A program made the position numbers and the translations under genes. A stretch of DNA of 64,000 nucleotides from Streptomyces niger (GTDB lineage: Bacteria > Actinomycetota > Actinomycetes > Streptomycetales > Streptomycetaceae), in NCBI RefSeq assembly GCF_000718305.1, contig NZ_JOFQ01000002.1:248001-312000 (forward strand), read 5' to 3'. The notes beneath the pieces are model-generated. The model was not told the origin of the DNA and did not search any database. It saw nothing but the letters and a program-made list of their open reading frames with translations. Shown piece after piece: positions 50,577 to 59,962 of this stretch (position 1 is the stretch's first letter; every line of letters starts with the position of its first letter).

Positions 50577-51488
50577 CTACCGGTGGTGCCGGGGACCGTG
50601 CTCGGCCTGCGGGTCGCCGGCCGCGGGGACGCCGGGCCGGCCGGGGGGCGGGACGTACCGCTCGCCGCCGCCGGTCCACAACGTCGTGACGGTGAGGGCG
50701 ACGATCAGTCCGGTCAGCCCGATCGCGCCTCGCGTCCGCCGCCGGGTGCTGCGCTCGCCGCCCGTCCGTACGGCACGGGCCGCCGGCATCCGGACCGGAT
50801 GCGCCGCCGTCAGACCGGCCAGCCGCTCGCACAGGATCGCCCGCTGCCCGGCCGGCGACGCGCCGTCCAGCCCCAGTTCCGGCAGGTGCCCGGCCAGCAC
50901 CTGGCGGGCGTGGGCCAGCCGGCCGGCCGCCGCCGGCGTGCTCGCCTCGACCTCGGCCGCGGTCTCGGCCAGCCCCAGCCCGACCGCGTCGTGCAGCAGC
51001 AGGGCGCGGCGGTACGGCGCGGGCAGCCGCAGCAGGGCGGTCAGCAGTGGGTCGGGCCGTCCGCTCCCCGCGGCCCGCGCGGGGGAGCGGAAGCTGCTCG
51101 GGCGGAACCGGTGCCAGGGGGAGAGCGCGTACTCGTGGGCCGCGGCCCGCACCCACCCCGCCGGATCGTGGTCCTTGGCCACCTCCGGCCAGCACTCCCA
51201 GGCCAGCTGGAACGCCCGCTCCACCGCCTCGGCCGAGAGCCGCGTCCGGCCGGTGAGGAGGAAGGCCTGGCGGGCGAGGGACGGCGCGTGGCGGTCGTAC
51301 AGCGCGTCGAAGGCCGCGGTGGGGGACGGCGGGCCGGACCGCGCGTCGGTGTGCGCGGCGTCCGGCGGCGGGCCGGCCTCTGCGGTCCGCGGGACTCTCC
51401 GGGGCCGGGGTGCCGTCCGGGTTCTCGGGGCCTGCCGGCTCTTCCCGACCTTCCGGATCTCCTGCGCCTTACGGGCTGTAAATCCCAT
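50577..51488 (-). CDS. Sigma-70 (ECF)-like protein with C-terminal membrane segment
   Basis: 303 residues. Residues about 58-115 look like region 2 (AAFDALYDRHAPSLARQAFL, LTGRTRLSAEAVERAFQLAW). About 130-195 look like region 4 with its helix-turn-helix (LRLPAPYRRALLLHDAVGLG, LAETAAEVEASTPAAAGRL). After a short stretch a hydrophobic helix (GAIGLTGLIVALTVTTLW) near residue 260 and a Pro-rich tail follow. Several normally conserved region 2 aromatic residues are weak, so it may be a degenerate, non-promoter-recognising member. The start at ATG 51488 has no clear ribosome binding site; a downstream start near residue 58 is possible. Confidence 0.65.
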   Translation of the reverse strand: MGFTARKAQEIRKVGKSRQAPRTRTAPRPRRVPRTAEAGPPPDAAHTDARSGPPSPTAAFDALYDRHAPSLARQAFLLTGRTRLSAEAVERAFQLAWECWPEVAKDHDPAGWVRAAAHEYALSPWHRFRPSSFRSPARAAGSGRPDPLLTALLRLPAPYRRALLLHDAVGLGLAETAAEVEASTPAAAGRLAHARQVLAGHLPELGLDGASPAGQRAILCERLAGLTAAHPVRMPAARAVRTGGERSTRRRTRGAIGLTGLIVALTVTTLWTGGGERYVPPPGRPGVPAAGDPQAEHGPRHHR

Positions 51489-51563
51489 AAACGTATATTG
51501 GTCGACACGGCCGGAATTCGCCCGCTGCGTGGTGGAAACGGGTGTTGTTGGGAGCATGGCGGC

Positions 51564-53186
51564 GTGAGCCAGTTGACCGACAGCGACCCGACGGCCGCCC
51601 CGTCCGACGGCGCCCCGGTACCGCGCGTCACCACCCGCGTCGGTGCCTTCCTCGTGGGCATGGTCACCGCCGGACTGGGCCTCGGCGTCTGCACCGTCTC
51701 CGTCCTCCTGCTGTGGATCGCCGCGCCGGCCCCGGCCGGCGGCCCCGCCGGCGCGCTGCACGTCGCCGCCGACGTCTGGCTGCTCGCGCACGGTGCGGAC
51801 CTCGTACGGAGCGCGGGCCCCGGCACCACCGCCGTACCCGTGGGCCTGACGCCGCTGCTCCTCGTCGCCGTGCCCGTGTGGCTGCTGTACCGGTGCGCCC
51901 AGCACGCCCTGTCGGGGGCGGCCGAGGGACCGGCGGCCCGGCAGGCGCGCTCCACAGGGCCGCGCGCGGCGGCCCCCGGCGCCGTACTCGGCCGCTTCCT
52001 CGGCGGATACCTGCTCGTCGCCGCGGTCGCCGTGGCCTACGCCGCGACCGGACCGCTGCGCGTCGACCCCTTCAGCGCGCTGCTCTTCGTGCCGCTCACC
52101 GCGGTGGGCACGGTCGCGGTGGTGGCGGCACGCACGATCGGGCTGCGCGCGGCGCTGCCGGCGTCCGGCCGCCTCCGCCGGCTCCGGTCCGCGCTGCCAC
52201 CGGCCCTGCGCGCGGCATTCGCCCGGCCGCTGCGGGCCGCCGCGCTGCGGGCCGCGAGTGCGGCCGGCGCGGTACTGCTCGCCACGGGCGCGCTGCTCCT
52301 CCTGACCGGGGCGGTGTGGCACGCGGGCGCCGTACGCCACGGCCTCCTCCAGCTCGCCCCCGACTGGCCGGGCCGCGGCACGGTCGTACTGATCTGCCTC
52401 CTGCTGCTGCCCAACGCCGCGGTCTGGGGCGCCGCGTACGCGCTGGGGCCCGGCTTCACGCTCGGCGCCGGCAGCGTGGTCGGACCGCTCGGCGCCACCG
52501 CGCACCCGGCGGGGCTGCCGCCCTTCCCGCTGCTGGGCGCGGTCCCGCAGGAAGGCGCCGGGTCGCCGCTGACCTGGGCGGTGGTGGCGGGGCCCGTCGT
52601 GGCGGGGGCGGTCGCCGCCCGGTACGCGGCCCGGCCCGCGCGCGCAGCGGTGGCCGGAGTGCGGCAAGCGGCGCGGCACAGCGGCGACGGGCCGGCGGGG
52701 AAGCGCCGGGCACGCGCCGCGACGGCCCGGCTGCTGCGCTGGAACCGCCGCGCCACCGCAACGGTCGCGGCGTCGGCCGCCCTGTGGTGCGGCGCGGGGG
52801 CCGCCGTGCTGTCGGGCGCGGCGGGCGGCGCACTCGGCACCGCCGCGCTCCGGCACCTCGGCCCGAGCTGGTGGCTCACGGGCGCGGCGGCGGCCGGCTG
52901 GACCGCGGCCGTCGCCGTCCCGGGCGCGCTGCTCCTGCGCGAGTGGTACCTCTGGCGCGGGCTGGGCCGGTCCCCACTGGCCGGGTTCCGGGCGCACCGG
53001 GCAGGGCGTGCGCAGCGCCGGAAGGCCCGCGCGGCACGCCGGGAACGCTCGGCGGCAGCCTCCCGGGCGGCCGCCCAGGAACGCGCGGTGACCCGGGCGG
53101 AACGCAGGGCCCGCAGGTCGGACGGCACCCGCAGCGCGGACAGGGCGCGCGCACCCGAGGGACCGGGCGGCCCCGGTCGGGACTAG
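51564..53186 (+). CDS. Polytopic membrane protein, DUF6350 family
   Basis: 540 residues from GTG 51564. There are about 9-10 hydrophobic segments (GAFLVGMVTAGLGLGVCTVS, LLLVAVPVWLLYRC, YLLVAAVAVAYAATGPL and others), many rich in Ala/Gly/Leu, then a basic Arg/Ala C-terminal tail. DUF6350 proteins are conserved in streptomycetes at this position between sucD and purN. A cell-division or envelope role is suggested by database names but is not evident from sequence. Its 3' end converges on the next gene with only 19 bases between. Confidence 0.75.
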   Translation: MSQLTDSDPTAAPSDGAPVPRVTTRVGAFLVGMVTAGLGLGVCTVSVLLLWIAAPAPAGGPAGALHVAADVWLLAHGADLVRSAGPGTTAVPVGLTPLLLVAVPVWLLYRCAQHALSGAAEGPAARQARSTGPRAAAPGAVLGRFLGGYLLVAAVAVAYAATGPLRVDPFSALLFVPLTAVGTVAVVAARTIGLRAALPASGRLRRLRSALPPALRAAFARPLRAAALRAASAAGAVLLATGALLLLTGAVWHAGAVRHGLLQLAPDWPGRGTVVLICLLLLPNAAVWGAAYALGPGFTLGAGSVVGPLGATAHPAGLPPFPLLGAVPQEGAGSPLTWAVVAGPVVAGAVAARYAARPARAAVAGVRQAARHSGDGPAGKRRARAATARLLRWNRRATATVAASAALWCGAGAAVLSGAAGGALGTAALRHLGPSWWLTGAAAAGWTAAVAVPGALLLREWYLWRGLGRSPLAGFRAHRAGRAQRRKARAARRERSAAASRAAAQERAVTRAERRARRSDGTRSADRARAPEGPGGPGRD

Positions 53187-53205
53187 GCGGTACGGGCCGC
53201 CCCGG

Positions 53206-54156
53206 TTACTCCTGGACGCTCAGGATCGGTCGCAGCTGCTCCGGGAGGAGCTTCTCGCAGGAGTGCCGCGCCGACTGGGTGAGCGCGTCGTTGACGCAGG
53301 TGAAGTAGTCCTTGTACACGAGCTGGAGGGTGAAGCCCGCGGCCACGATGGCCAGCGCCAGGCACGCCGTGACCAGCCCGCTCAGCGCCGCGGTGGTCTG
53401 CGGCCGGCCGCCGCCGTACGTCGCGGGCGTGGCGGTGTTGCCGGCGGTCGCGTGCGGCGGGCCGGCGGCCGGAGTGGTGTCGGTGTCGTACGCGGGACCG
53501 CTGGGCACCCCGCCGGAGATGTCGGCGGCCGTGGCCTTCGCCCTGCCGGGCTTGGCCCCGCCCGGCTTGCCGGGGCGCGGCTTGGCGCGCAGCGAGCTGA
53601 TGCCCCAGTACAGCGCCAGCGCGCCGAGCAGCAGGGCGATCTCGGGGAGGCTGAAGAGCGCGAAGAAGAAGGCCCACATGCCCGACAGCAGGGCGTAGCG
53701 CGCCCGCCGCTGGGCCGGGTCGGTCGGGTCCCAGCGCAGTCCGGTCTGGCCGGGGCCGCCGGGACCGCCGGCGCCGTTCGGGCCCTCCGGGCCGCCGCGG
53801 CCGGGCCGGCTGCCGAATCCGCCGCTCTGGCGACCCGGCTGGCGGCTGCTCCACTGGCTGCCCCAGCCCTGTTCGCCGCCCTGCTCGCCCGAAGAGCCCT
53901 CGGAACCGTCGTCGCCGTGGTGCCCGGAGTGCGCGTGGCGGGGTCGCCACTCCTGGTCGGGCGTGCCGGCGGGCGGCGCGGCGAAGGGGTTGTCCTGGTC
54001 GCCGTCCCGGCCCTCACGGCCCCGGTCCTCACGGCCCCGGTCCTCTCCCTCCGACGAGGACGACGGCTTGTGCTCGCGCGGCAGCAGCGCCACCCCGGGA
54101 GCGGTGGCGGGCATCGGGAGGAGAAGGAGGGCCGCCCGGCGGCGTCGGTCCGTCAT
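53206..54156 (-). CDS. Conserved actinobacterial membrane protein with disordered N-terminus
   Basis: 316 residues. The first 140 are Gly/Glu/Asp/Ser/Pro-rich and disordered. Two or three hydrophobic segments follow (YALLSGMWAFFFALFSLPEI, ALLLGALALYWGISSL and a later LVTACLALAIVAAGFTLQLV), then a short domain with two Cys (YFTCVNDALTQSARHSCEKL). The two cysteines in the exported tail could form a disulphide. Function unknown. The ATG at 54156 may be upstream of the true start; another ATG lies 14 codons later. Confidence 0.6.
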   Translation of the reverse strand: MTDRRRRAALLLLPMPATAPGVALLPREHKPSSSSEGEDRGREDRGREGRDGDQDNPFAAPPAGTPDQEWRPRHAHSGHHGDDGSEGSSGEQGGEQGWGSQWSSRQPGRQSGGFGSRPGRGGPEGPNGAGGPGGPGQTGLRWDPTDPAQRRARYALLSGMWAFFFALFSLPEIALLLGALALYWGISSLRAKPRPGKPGGAKPGRAKATAADISGGVPSGPAYDTDTTPAAGPPHATAGNTATPATYGGGRPQTTAALSGLVTACLALAIVAAGFTLQLVYKDYFTCVNDALTQSARHSCEKLLPEQLRPILSVQE

Positions 54157-54332
54157 CTGAGGTGCGTCTTCCCCTTGTCTCGTCCGTTCGCCGGGCCGTC
54201 AGTCCGGCGGCGGGTCACCACGAATCCCATGTGCTCCACGGATCTTCCGAGAGATCACATGCGGTCTTACGCCTGACGCTACCTTCCGCGTCCGCCCCCG
54301 TCCCGTGGGGGCCGCGCGGTGTGCCGGTATCG

Positions 54333-54360
54333 TTGCTGACGGTCGGCGCCTTCGTAGGGT
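54333..54360 (+). promoter_or_regulatory. Candidate HrdB-type promoter of purN-purH
   Basis: TTGCTG and TAGGGT separated by 16 bases; the -10 fits the streptomycete TAGRRT consensus well. It would start transcription about 60-65 bases before the purN GTG. Confidence 0.5.
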
Positions 54361-54430
54361 TCCCCGGTTTTTCGGTACCCACGGCCTTGTACGACCACAC
54401 AAAGCACGCGAGACCGAGAAAGAACCCGCC

Positions 54431-55090
54431 GTGGCTTCCTCCCCACTCACCGTCCCCGCGCCCGCCCGCCCCGGCCGTCCGGCCCGGGTCGTCGCGCTGG
54501 TGTCCGGTTCCGGCACCAACCTCCAGGCGCTGCTGGACGCCATCGCCGAGCAGGGCACGGCGGCGTACGGAGCCGAGATCGTGGCCGTCGGCGCCGACCG
54601 GGACGGCATCGCCGGCCTGGAGCGCGCCGAGCGCGCCGGGCTGCCGGTCTACGTCTGCCGGGTCAAGGACCACGCCGACCGCGCGGCCTGGGACCTGGCG
54701 CTCACCGAGGCGACCGCCGCGTACGAGCCGGACCTCGTCGTCTCCGCGGGCTTCATGAAGATCTTGGGCAAGGAGTTCCTCGCCCGGTTCGGCGGCCGGA
54801 CCGTGAACACCCACCCGGCCCTGCTGCCCAGCTTTCCCGGTGCCCACGGCGTGCGCGACGCGCTCGCGTACGGCGCGAAGGTCACCGGCTGCACCGTCCA
54901 CTTCGTCGACGACGGCGTCGACACCGGTCCGGTCATCGCCCAGGGCGTGGTCGAGGTCCGGGACGAGGACGACGAATCCGCGCTGCACGAGCGGATCAAG
55001 GAAGTCGAGCGTTCGCTGCTCGTCGATGTCGTGGGGCGTCTGGCCCGTAACGGCTACCGCACTGAGGGACGAAAGGTAGTTATCCCGTGA
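54431..55090 (+). CDS. purN: Phosphoribosylglycinamide formyltransferase
   Basis: 219 residues. [19 protein letters not shown] is the substrate-binding start; the catalytic Asn-x-His is in [15 protein letters not shown] and the catalytic Asp in [16 protein letters not shown]. It transfers a formyl group from 10-formyl-THF to GAR in purine synthesis. I use the GTG at 54431 (product ASSPLTVP...); in-frame sequence upstream lacks coding character. The stop overlaps the purH start by four bases. Confidence 0.95.
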   Translation: MASSPLTVPAPARPGRPARVVALVSGSGTNLQALLDAIAEQGTAAYGAEIVAVGADRDGIAGLERAERAGLPVYVCRVKDHADRAAWDLALTEATAAYEPDLVVSAGFMKILGKEFLARFGGRTVNTHPALLPSFPGAHGVRDALAYGAKVTGCTVHFVDDGVDTGPVIAQGVVEVRDEDDESALHERIKEVERSLLVDVVGRLARNGYRTEGRKVVIP

Positions 55091-56658
55091 CCGAGACCGC
55101 CGAAGGTACCAAGCGGCCCATCCGCCGGGCGCTGGTCAGCGTCTACGACAAGACCGGGCTCGAAGAGCTGGCGAAGGGGCTGCACGCGGCGGGCGTCCAG
55201 CTCGTGTCCACCGGCTCCACCGCCGGGAAGATCGCCGCGGCCGGCGTCCCCGTCACCAAGGTCGAGGAGCTGACCGGCTTCCCCGAGTGCCTGGACGGGC
55301 GCGTGAAGACGCTGCACCCGAAGGTGCACGCCGGCATCCTCGCCGACCTGCGCCTGGAGGACCACCGCAAGCAGCTCGGCGAGCTGGGCCTGGAGCCGTT
55401 CGACCTGGTGATCGTCAACCTCTACCCGTTCCGCGAGACCGTCGCCTCCGGCGCCACCCCGGACGAGTGCGTGGAGCAGATCGACATCGGCGGCCCCTCG
55501 ATGGTCCGCGCCGCCGCCAAGAACCACCCGTCGGTGGCCGTCGTCGTGAACCCGGCCCGCTACGAGGACGTGCTCAAGGCCGCCTCCGAGGGCGGCTTCG
55601 ACCTCGCCACCCGTAAGCGGCTGGCGGCCGAGGCCTTCCAGCACACCGCCGCCTACGACGTGGCCGTCGCGTCCTGGTTCGCCGACGACTACGCCGCGGC
55701 CGACGACAGTGGCTTCCCCGACTTCACCGGCGCCACCTACACGCGCAAGAACGTGCTGCGCTACGGCGAGAACCCGCACCAGGGCGCCGCGCTGTACGTG
55801 GGTGCCGAGGGCGGCGGCCTGGCCCAGGCCGAGCAGCTGCACGGCAAGGAGATGTCGTACAACAACTACACGGACACCGACGCCGCGCGCCGGGCCGCGT
55901 ACGACCACGCCGAGCCCTGCGTGGCGATCATCAAGCACGCCAACCCCTGCGGCATCGCGACCGGCGCGGACGTCGCCGAGGCGCACCGCAAGGCGCACGA
56001 GTGCGACCCGCTGTCCGCCTTCGGCGGCGTGATCGCGGTCAACCGCCCGGTCTCCGTCGCGATGGCCGAGCAGGTCGCCGAGATCTTCACCGAGGTCATC
56101 GTGGCCCCGGACTACGAGGACGGCGCCGTCGAGGTGCTCGCCCGCAAGAAGAACATCCGCGTGCTGCGCGCCCCCGAGGCCCCCAAGGCCGAGGTCGAGG
56201 TCAAGGCCATCGACGGCGGCGCGCTCGTCCAGGTCGCCGACCGCCTCCAGGCCGACGGCGACGACCCGGCCAACTGGACCCTCGCCACCGGCGAGGCGCT
56301 GTCCGCCGAGGAGCTGGCCGAGCTGGCGTTCGCCTGGCGCGCGTCGCGCGCGGTGAAGTCCAACGCGATCCTGCTCGCCAAGGGCAACGCGACGGTCGGC
56401 GTGGGCATGGGCCAGGTCAACCGCGTGGACTCCGCGAAGCTCGCGGTGGAGCGCGCGGGTGAGGAGCGGGCGCGCGGCTCCTACGCCGCCTCCGACGCGT
56501 TCTTCCCGTTCCCCGACGGCCTGGAGGTGCTGACCGCGGCCGGTATCAAGGCCGTCGCGCAGCCCGGCGGTTCGGTCCGTGACGAGCAGGTGATCGAGGC
56601 CGCCAAGAAGGCCGGCGTCACGATGTACTTCACGGGCACGCGCCACTTCTTCCACTGA
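55087..56658 (+). CDS. purH: Bifunctional AICAR transformylase/IMP cyclohydrolase
   Basis: 523 residues, full length. The N-terminal MGS-like cyclohydrolase domain has [20 protein letters not shown] and [15 protein letters not shown]. The C-terminal transformylase domain has [19 protein letters not shown], the catalytic KHANPCG and [12 protein letters not shown]. It performs the last two steps of IMP synthesis. The GTG start overlaps purN, so the pair is translated together. Confidence 0.97.
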   Translation: MTETAEGTKRPIRRALVSVYDKTGLEELAKGLHAAGVQLVSTGSTAGKIAAAGVPVTKVEELTGFPECLDGRVKTLHPKVHAGILADLRLEDHRKQLGELGLEPFDLVIVNLYPFRETVASGATPDECVEQIDIGGPSMVRAAAKNHPSVAVVVNPARYEDVLKAASEGGFDLATRKRLAAEAFQHTAAYDVAVASWFADDYAAADDSGFPDFTGATYTRKNVLRYGENPHQGAALYVGAEGGGLAQAEQLHGKEMSYNNYTDTDAARRAAYDHAEPCVAIIKHANPCGIATGADVAEAHRKAHECDPLSAFGGVIAVNRPVSVAMAEQVAEIFTEVIVAPDYEDGAVEVLARKKNIRVLRAPEAPKAEVEVKAIDGGALVQVADRLQADGDDPANWTLATGEALSAEELAELAFAWRASRAVKSNAILLAKGNATVGVGMGQVNRVDSAKLAVERAGEERARGSYAASDAFFPFPDGLEVLTAAGIKAVAQPGGSVRDEQVIEAAKKAGVTMYFTGTRHFFH

Positions 56659-56754
56659 GTCGCGCACCGTACGCACGAGTGCGTCGCGTACCGCACGTAC
56701 GAGGGCGTCGCGTACCGCACGTACGAGGGCGTCGCGTACCGCACGTACGAGGCC
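56659..56754 (+). repeat. Four tandem 24-base repeats after purH
   Basis: The unit gtcgcgtaccgcacgtacga plus gggc, with the first copy degenerate, begins directly at the purH stop. A weak hairpin (gggccgc/gcggccc, about 56756-56785) follows and may be the terminator. Confidence 0.75.
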
Positions 56755-56835
56755 GGGGCCGCTGCACCTACGGGTGGGGCGGCCCTTGCCGCACGGGGGC
56801 GACGCGTCTCGTGCGCATGCGGCATACTCCGCCGT

Positions 56836-57387
56836 ATGAGTGACGGAAACACGCCACCGCACGGCGGCTTCGGCCCCGCGGACCAGCCACCTCCGGGGGG
56901 AACGCCGCCGCCCCCTGCGGGTCCTCCTCCGGGCGCCGCCTACGGCTACCCGGGGCCCGCTTCGCCGCCGCCGGGCCCGCCCGGATACGGCTACCCGCAG
57001 GCAGGCGGCTTTCCGGGCCAGGCGGGCGGTCAGGGCGGTTACGCCCAGCCCCTTATGGTGATCGGCGACATCACCGTCACCGGTGACGGCATCATCACGC
57101 CGGCCGGCCAACTGCCGCTCAAGGGCGCGGTGTGGACCGTCACGGACATGTCGCGCACCGAGGAGAAGATGCCGACGTACGCCATCGTGCTGGCCGTCGT
57201 CTTCTTCATCTTCTGCTTCCTCGGCCTGCTCTTCCTCCTGATGAAGGAGAAGACGACCACCGGGCACATCCAGGTGACGGTGAACAGCGGCGGGAAGTAC
57301 CACTCGACGATGATCCCGGCGACGCACGAGAGCGTGGCGTACCAGGTCGCGCAGCAGGTCAACTACGCGCGTTCGCTGAGCGTCTGA
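56836..57387 (+). CDS. Pro/Gly/Tyr-rich single-span membrane protein
   Basis: 183 residues: a disordered N-terminus (PPPGPPGYGYPQAGGFPGQA), then MVIGDITVTGDGIITPAGQL and a single transmembrane helix (YAIVLAVVFFIFCFLGLLFL). A short basic connector leads to a C-terminal strand domain (GHIQVTVNSGGKYHSTMIPA). Conserved in streptomycetes at this locus; function unknown. The ATG at 56836 follows a weak ribosome binding site. Confidence 0.7.
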   Translation: MSDGNTPPHGGFGPADQPPPGGTPPPPAGPPPGAAYGYPGPASPPPGPPGYGYPQAGGFPGQAGGQGGYAQPLMVIGDITVTGDGIITPAGQLPLKGAVWTVTDMSRTEEKMPTYAIVLAVVFFIFCFLGLLFLLMKEKTTTGHIQVTVNSGGKYHSTMIPATHESVAYQVAQQVNYARSLSV

Positions 57388-57406
57388 CGGTCGCCCGGCA
57401 CAGCAC

Positions 57407-57438
57407 AGGGCCCGTACCGCGGTGGCGGTACGGGCCCT
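57407..57438. terminator. Bidirectional terminator
   Basis: A perfect 14-base stem (agggcccgtaccgc and gcggtacgggccct) with a GGTG loop, between convergent genes ending at 57387 and 57461. Confidence 0.88.
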
Positions 57439-57460
57439 GAGCGTGAGGCGTGGCGTGCGA

Positions 57461-58096
57461 TCAGACGCGCTGGCGGCTGAACCAGGCCGAGCCCTCGGCG
57501 CGGGCCAGGAACACGATGATCAGGACGCCGGCGGCGAGGCTGAGCAGCGCGAAGATGTTGAGCATGAGCAGGCTGATCACGCTGAACAGGGTCAGGAGCG
57601 ACGCGTAGACGATCGCCGAGATCCGGATACCGTTACCGCCGGTCGTGAACTTCGCGGCGGTGAGGATGGCCCACAGAGCCAGCGCAAGAAGCACGATGGC
57701 ACTGCCGATGGCTATGCCCATGCCGAAGCTGGACGCCTTCTCGAGGTCCGCGCTGTTGCTGTACGGGGAGTCGGCGGCGTCCGACACCGAGGAGCTGATG
57801 ACTGCACCGGCGATGACCGTGCCGATCGCACCGAGCACCTGCAGGCCGCCGAGAATGAACAGGATGATGCGCGCGGCCTTGACGCCACCCGGCATCGTCT
57901 GCGGCGCGCCCGGGTAACCGCCGCCGTACGGCTGCTGCTGCTGGGGGTACGCCTGCTGCTGCGGGTAGCCGTAGCCCTGCTGGGGCGGGACGCCCTGGGG
58001 GGCCTGCTGGGGGTAGCCGTAGCCGGGCTGGCCCTGGGGAGGCTGCTGGCCGTAGGGGTTGTTCGGGTCGCCGGCGGGCGGCGGAGGGTAACTCAC
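57461..58096 (-). CDS. Multi-span membrane protein with Gln/Pro/Tyr-rich N-terminus
   Basis: 211 residues from GTG 58096 (ggaag ribosome binding site eight bases upstream). The N-terminal 80 residues are YGYPQQ/QGQPGYGYPQQAP repeats. Four hydrophobic segments follow (ARIILFILGGLQVLGAIGTV, GSAIVLLALALWAILTAAKF, and two near the end such as LLMLNIFALLSLAAGVLIIV). No enzymatic motif. The fold and tail resemble actinobacterial DUF4190-like or uncharacterised membrane proteins. The longer frame to 58270 is not used. Confidence 0.72.
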   Translation of the reverse strand: MSYPPPPAGDPNNPYGQQPPQGQPGYGYPQQAPQGVPPQQGYGYPQQQAYPQQQQPYGGGYPGAPQTMPGGVKAARIILFILGGLQVLGAIGTVIAGAVISSSVSDAADSPYSNSADLEKASSFGMGIAIGSAIVLLALALWAILTAAKFTTGGNGIRISAIVYASLLTLFSVISLLMLNIFALLSLAAGVLIIVFLARAEGSAWFSRQRV

Positions 58097-58468
58097 GGAA
58101 GGCTTCCTTCGGGCGGGGACTGTGGCGGGCCGACGGTTACGACGGGAAGCCACCTGACCGCCCTCGCAGCCGCGTTGCTGCGTGAGCTGTGAAGAGTGCT
58201 TGGTGTTCTCCCCCGAGCGTGCCGCTTTCGCATTCGGCCCCTCCTGCGAACGCAGCACGTATCGCAACATCGTGAAGTCCGGATAAAGGCTTTGTCCAGC
58301 CGACGAGGGGTACTGGTCGTCGGCTGATCCCGATATGTGCTCTTCCTGTTACCGAGACCGGACCGGACTGTGGTCCGTTCGCGACAACCACAGTGCTTCT
58401 ACGCGCGTCAACCCCCGAACCGGCCCCTGATTGGTACGCGGGCCCGGTCATCCGGGAGGATAGGAGCC
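58097..58468. promoter_or_regulatory. Divergent region upstream of folD
   Basis: 372 bases without a gene. An inverted repeat ACTGTGGT ... ACCACAGT (58367-58394, 8-base arms, 12-base spacer) lies 75 bases before folD and could be an operator or a leader hairpin. Confidence 0.45.
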
Positions 58469-59323
58469 ATGAGCGCCCAGATTCTGGATGGCAAGGCCAC
58501 CGCCGCCGCGATCAAGTCCGACCTGTCCGCCCGCGTGGCGGCGCTGAAGGCGAAGGGTGTCCAGCCGGGTCTGGGTACCGTCCTGGTCGGCGAGGACCCC
58601 GGCAGCCAGAAGTACGTCGCGGGCAAGCACCGCGACTGCGCCGAGATCGGCATCGCGTCCATCCAGCGCGAGCTGCCGGCCACCGCGTCCCAGGAGGAGA
58701 TCGAGGCGGTCGTCCGCGAGCTGAACGAGGACCCGGCCTGCACCGGCTACATCGTCCAGCTGCCGCTGCCCAAGGGCATCAACGAGAACCGCGTCCTGGA
58801 GCTCATCGACCCGGCCAAGGACGCCGACGGCCTGCACCCCACCAACCTCGGCCGCCTGGTGCTCAACGAGGCGGCACCGCTGCCCTGCACCCCGAACGGC
58901 ATCCTGCGCCTGCTGCGCCGGTACGGCGTCGAGATCAAGGGCGCCGAGGTCGTCGTGGTCGGCCGCGGCGTGACCATCGGCCGCTCCATGCCGCTGCTGC
59001 TCACCCGCAAGTCCGAGAACGCCACCGTGACCCAGTGCCACACCGGCACCCGGGACCTGGCCAAGCACCTCAAGGAAGCCGACATCATCGTGGCGGCGGC
59101 CGGCTCGCCGCACCTGATCAAGCCGGAATTCGTCAAGGAGGGCGCGGCCGTCCTGGACGTCGGCGTCAGCCGGGACGAGCACGGCAAGATCGTCGGCGAT
59201 GTGCACCCCGGCGTGCGCGAGGTGGCCGGCTTCGTCGCCCCCAACCCCGGTGGCGTCGGCCCCATGACCCGCGCCATGCTGCTGGTCAACGTGGTCGAGG
59301 CCGCCGAGCGCGCGGCCGCCTGA
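58469..59323 (+). CDS. folD: Methylenetetrahydrofolate dehydrogenase/cyclohydrolase
   Basis: 284 residues. [19 protein letters not shown], the catalytic Lys in [34 protein letters not shown] and the NADP site [18 protein letters not shown], with [13 protein letters not shown] at the end. It interconverts methylene-THF and 10-formyl-THF, feeding purN and purH encoded nearby. The ATG at 58469 is preceded by GGAGGATAGGAG. Followed by DUF3017 after 45 bases. Confidence 0.96.
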   Translation: MSAQILDGKATAAAIKSDLSARVAALKAKGVQPGLGTVLVGEDPGSQKYVAGKHRDCAEIGIASIQRELPATASQEEIEAVVRELNEDPACTGYIVQLPLPKGINENRVLELIDPAKDADGLHPTNLGRLVLNEAAPLPCTPNGILRLLRRYGVEIKGAEVVVVGRGVTIGRSMPLLLTRKSENATVTQCHTGTRDLAKHLKEADIIVAAAGSPHLIKPEFVKEGAAVLDVGVSRDEHGKIVGDVHPGVREVAGFVAPNPGGVGPMTRAMLLVNVVEAAERAAA

Positions 59324-59368
59324 GCCGCGGGGCCACGACGTACGGACGACGGAAGGGGCAGCGAGCGC

Positions 59369-59797
59369 ATGAACGCCGGAGCACATTCGGACGGGGTGTC
59401 CAGGCCGCAGCGGTTCACCCGGCGCTTCCCGCTGATCACGAAGGACACGGCGCGCCCGCAGGGCGGCGGGCGCGCGGCGCCCGGTGACGCGCCCGCGCCG
59501 GTCCGGCAGTGGCCGCTGCTCACGGTGATCGGCGGGGTCGCGCTCGGACTGCTGGTGCTCGCCTTCGACGCCTTCCGGGCGGGCACCCTGCTGATCGGGC
59601 TGGCGCTGCTGGCCGGTGCCGTGCTGCGGCGTGTCCTGCCGTCCGTCGGCATGCTCGCCGTGCGGTCGCGCTTCACGGACATGGCGACGTACGGTGGGCT
59701 CGGCTTCGTGATCGTGATGCTGGCGCTCATGATCCAGCCCAGCCCCTGGCTGTCGCTGCCCTTCCTCGACGACATCGTGCACTTCACGGTGCGCTGA
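59369..59797 (+). CDS. DUF3017 membrane protein
   Basis: 142 residues with three hydrophobic segments (WPLLTVIGGVALGLLVLAF, AGTLLIGLALLAGAVLRRVL, YGGLGFVIVMLALMI) typical of DUF3017, which commonly follows folD in actinobacteria. The first 40 residues are basic and disordered. Probably co-transcribed with folD. Function unknown. Confidence 0.85.
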   Translation: MNAGAHSDGVSRPQRFTRRFPLITKDTARPQGGGRAAPGDAPAPVRQWPLLTVIGGVALGLLVLAFDAFRAGTLLIGLALLAGAVLRRVLPSVGMLAVRSRFTDMATYGGLGFVIVMLALMIQPSPWLSLPFLDDIVHFTVR

Positions 59798-59962
59798 ACA
59801 GCGTCCGGGCGCCCGGAACGGGGGCGTCCGGACGTGCGCGGCGCGCGCAGACGCGTGTCCGAACCGTGAACGCTTTTCCGCCCTCCCCCGCCGGGAACTG
59901 GCATCCTGACGAGTGGCATCCCAATGGATAGCCGCAGCAGTTCGGGGGGATAGGGGGAGGCA

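Noticed and set aside
55054..57327. 757-codon open frame on the minus strand
   Set aside because: Antisense to purH; translation is Val/Gly/Arg/His-rich without motifs.
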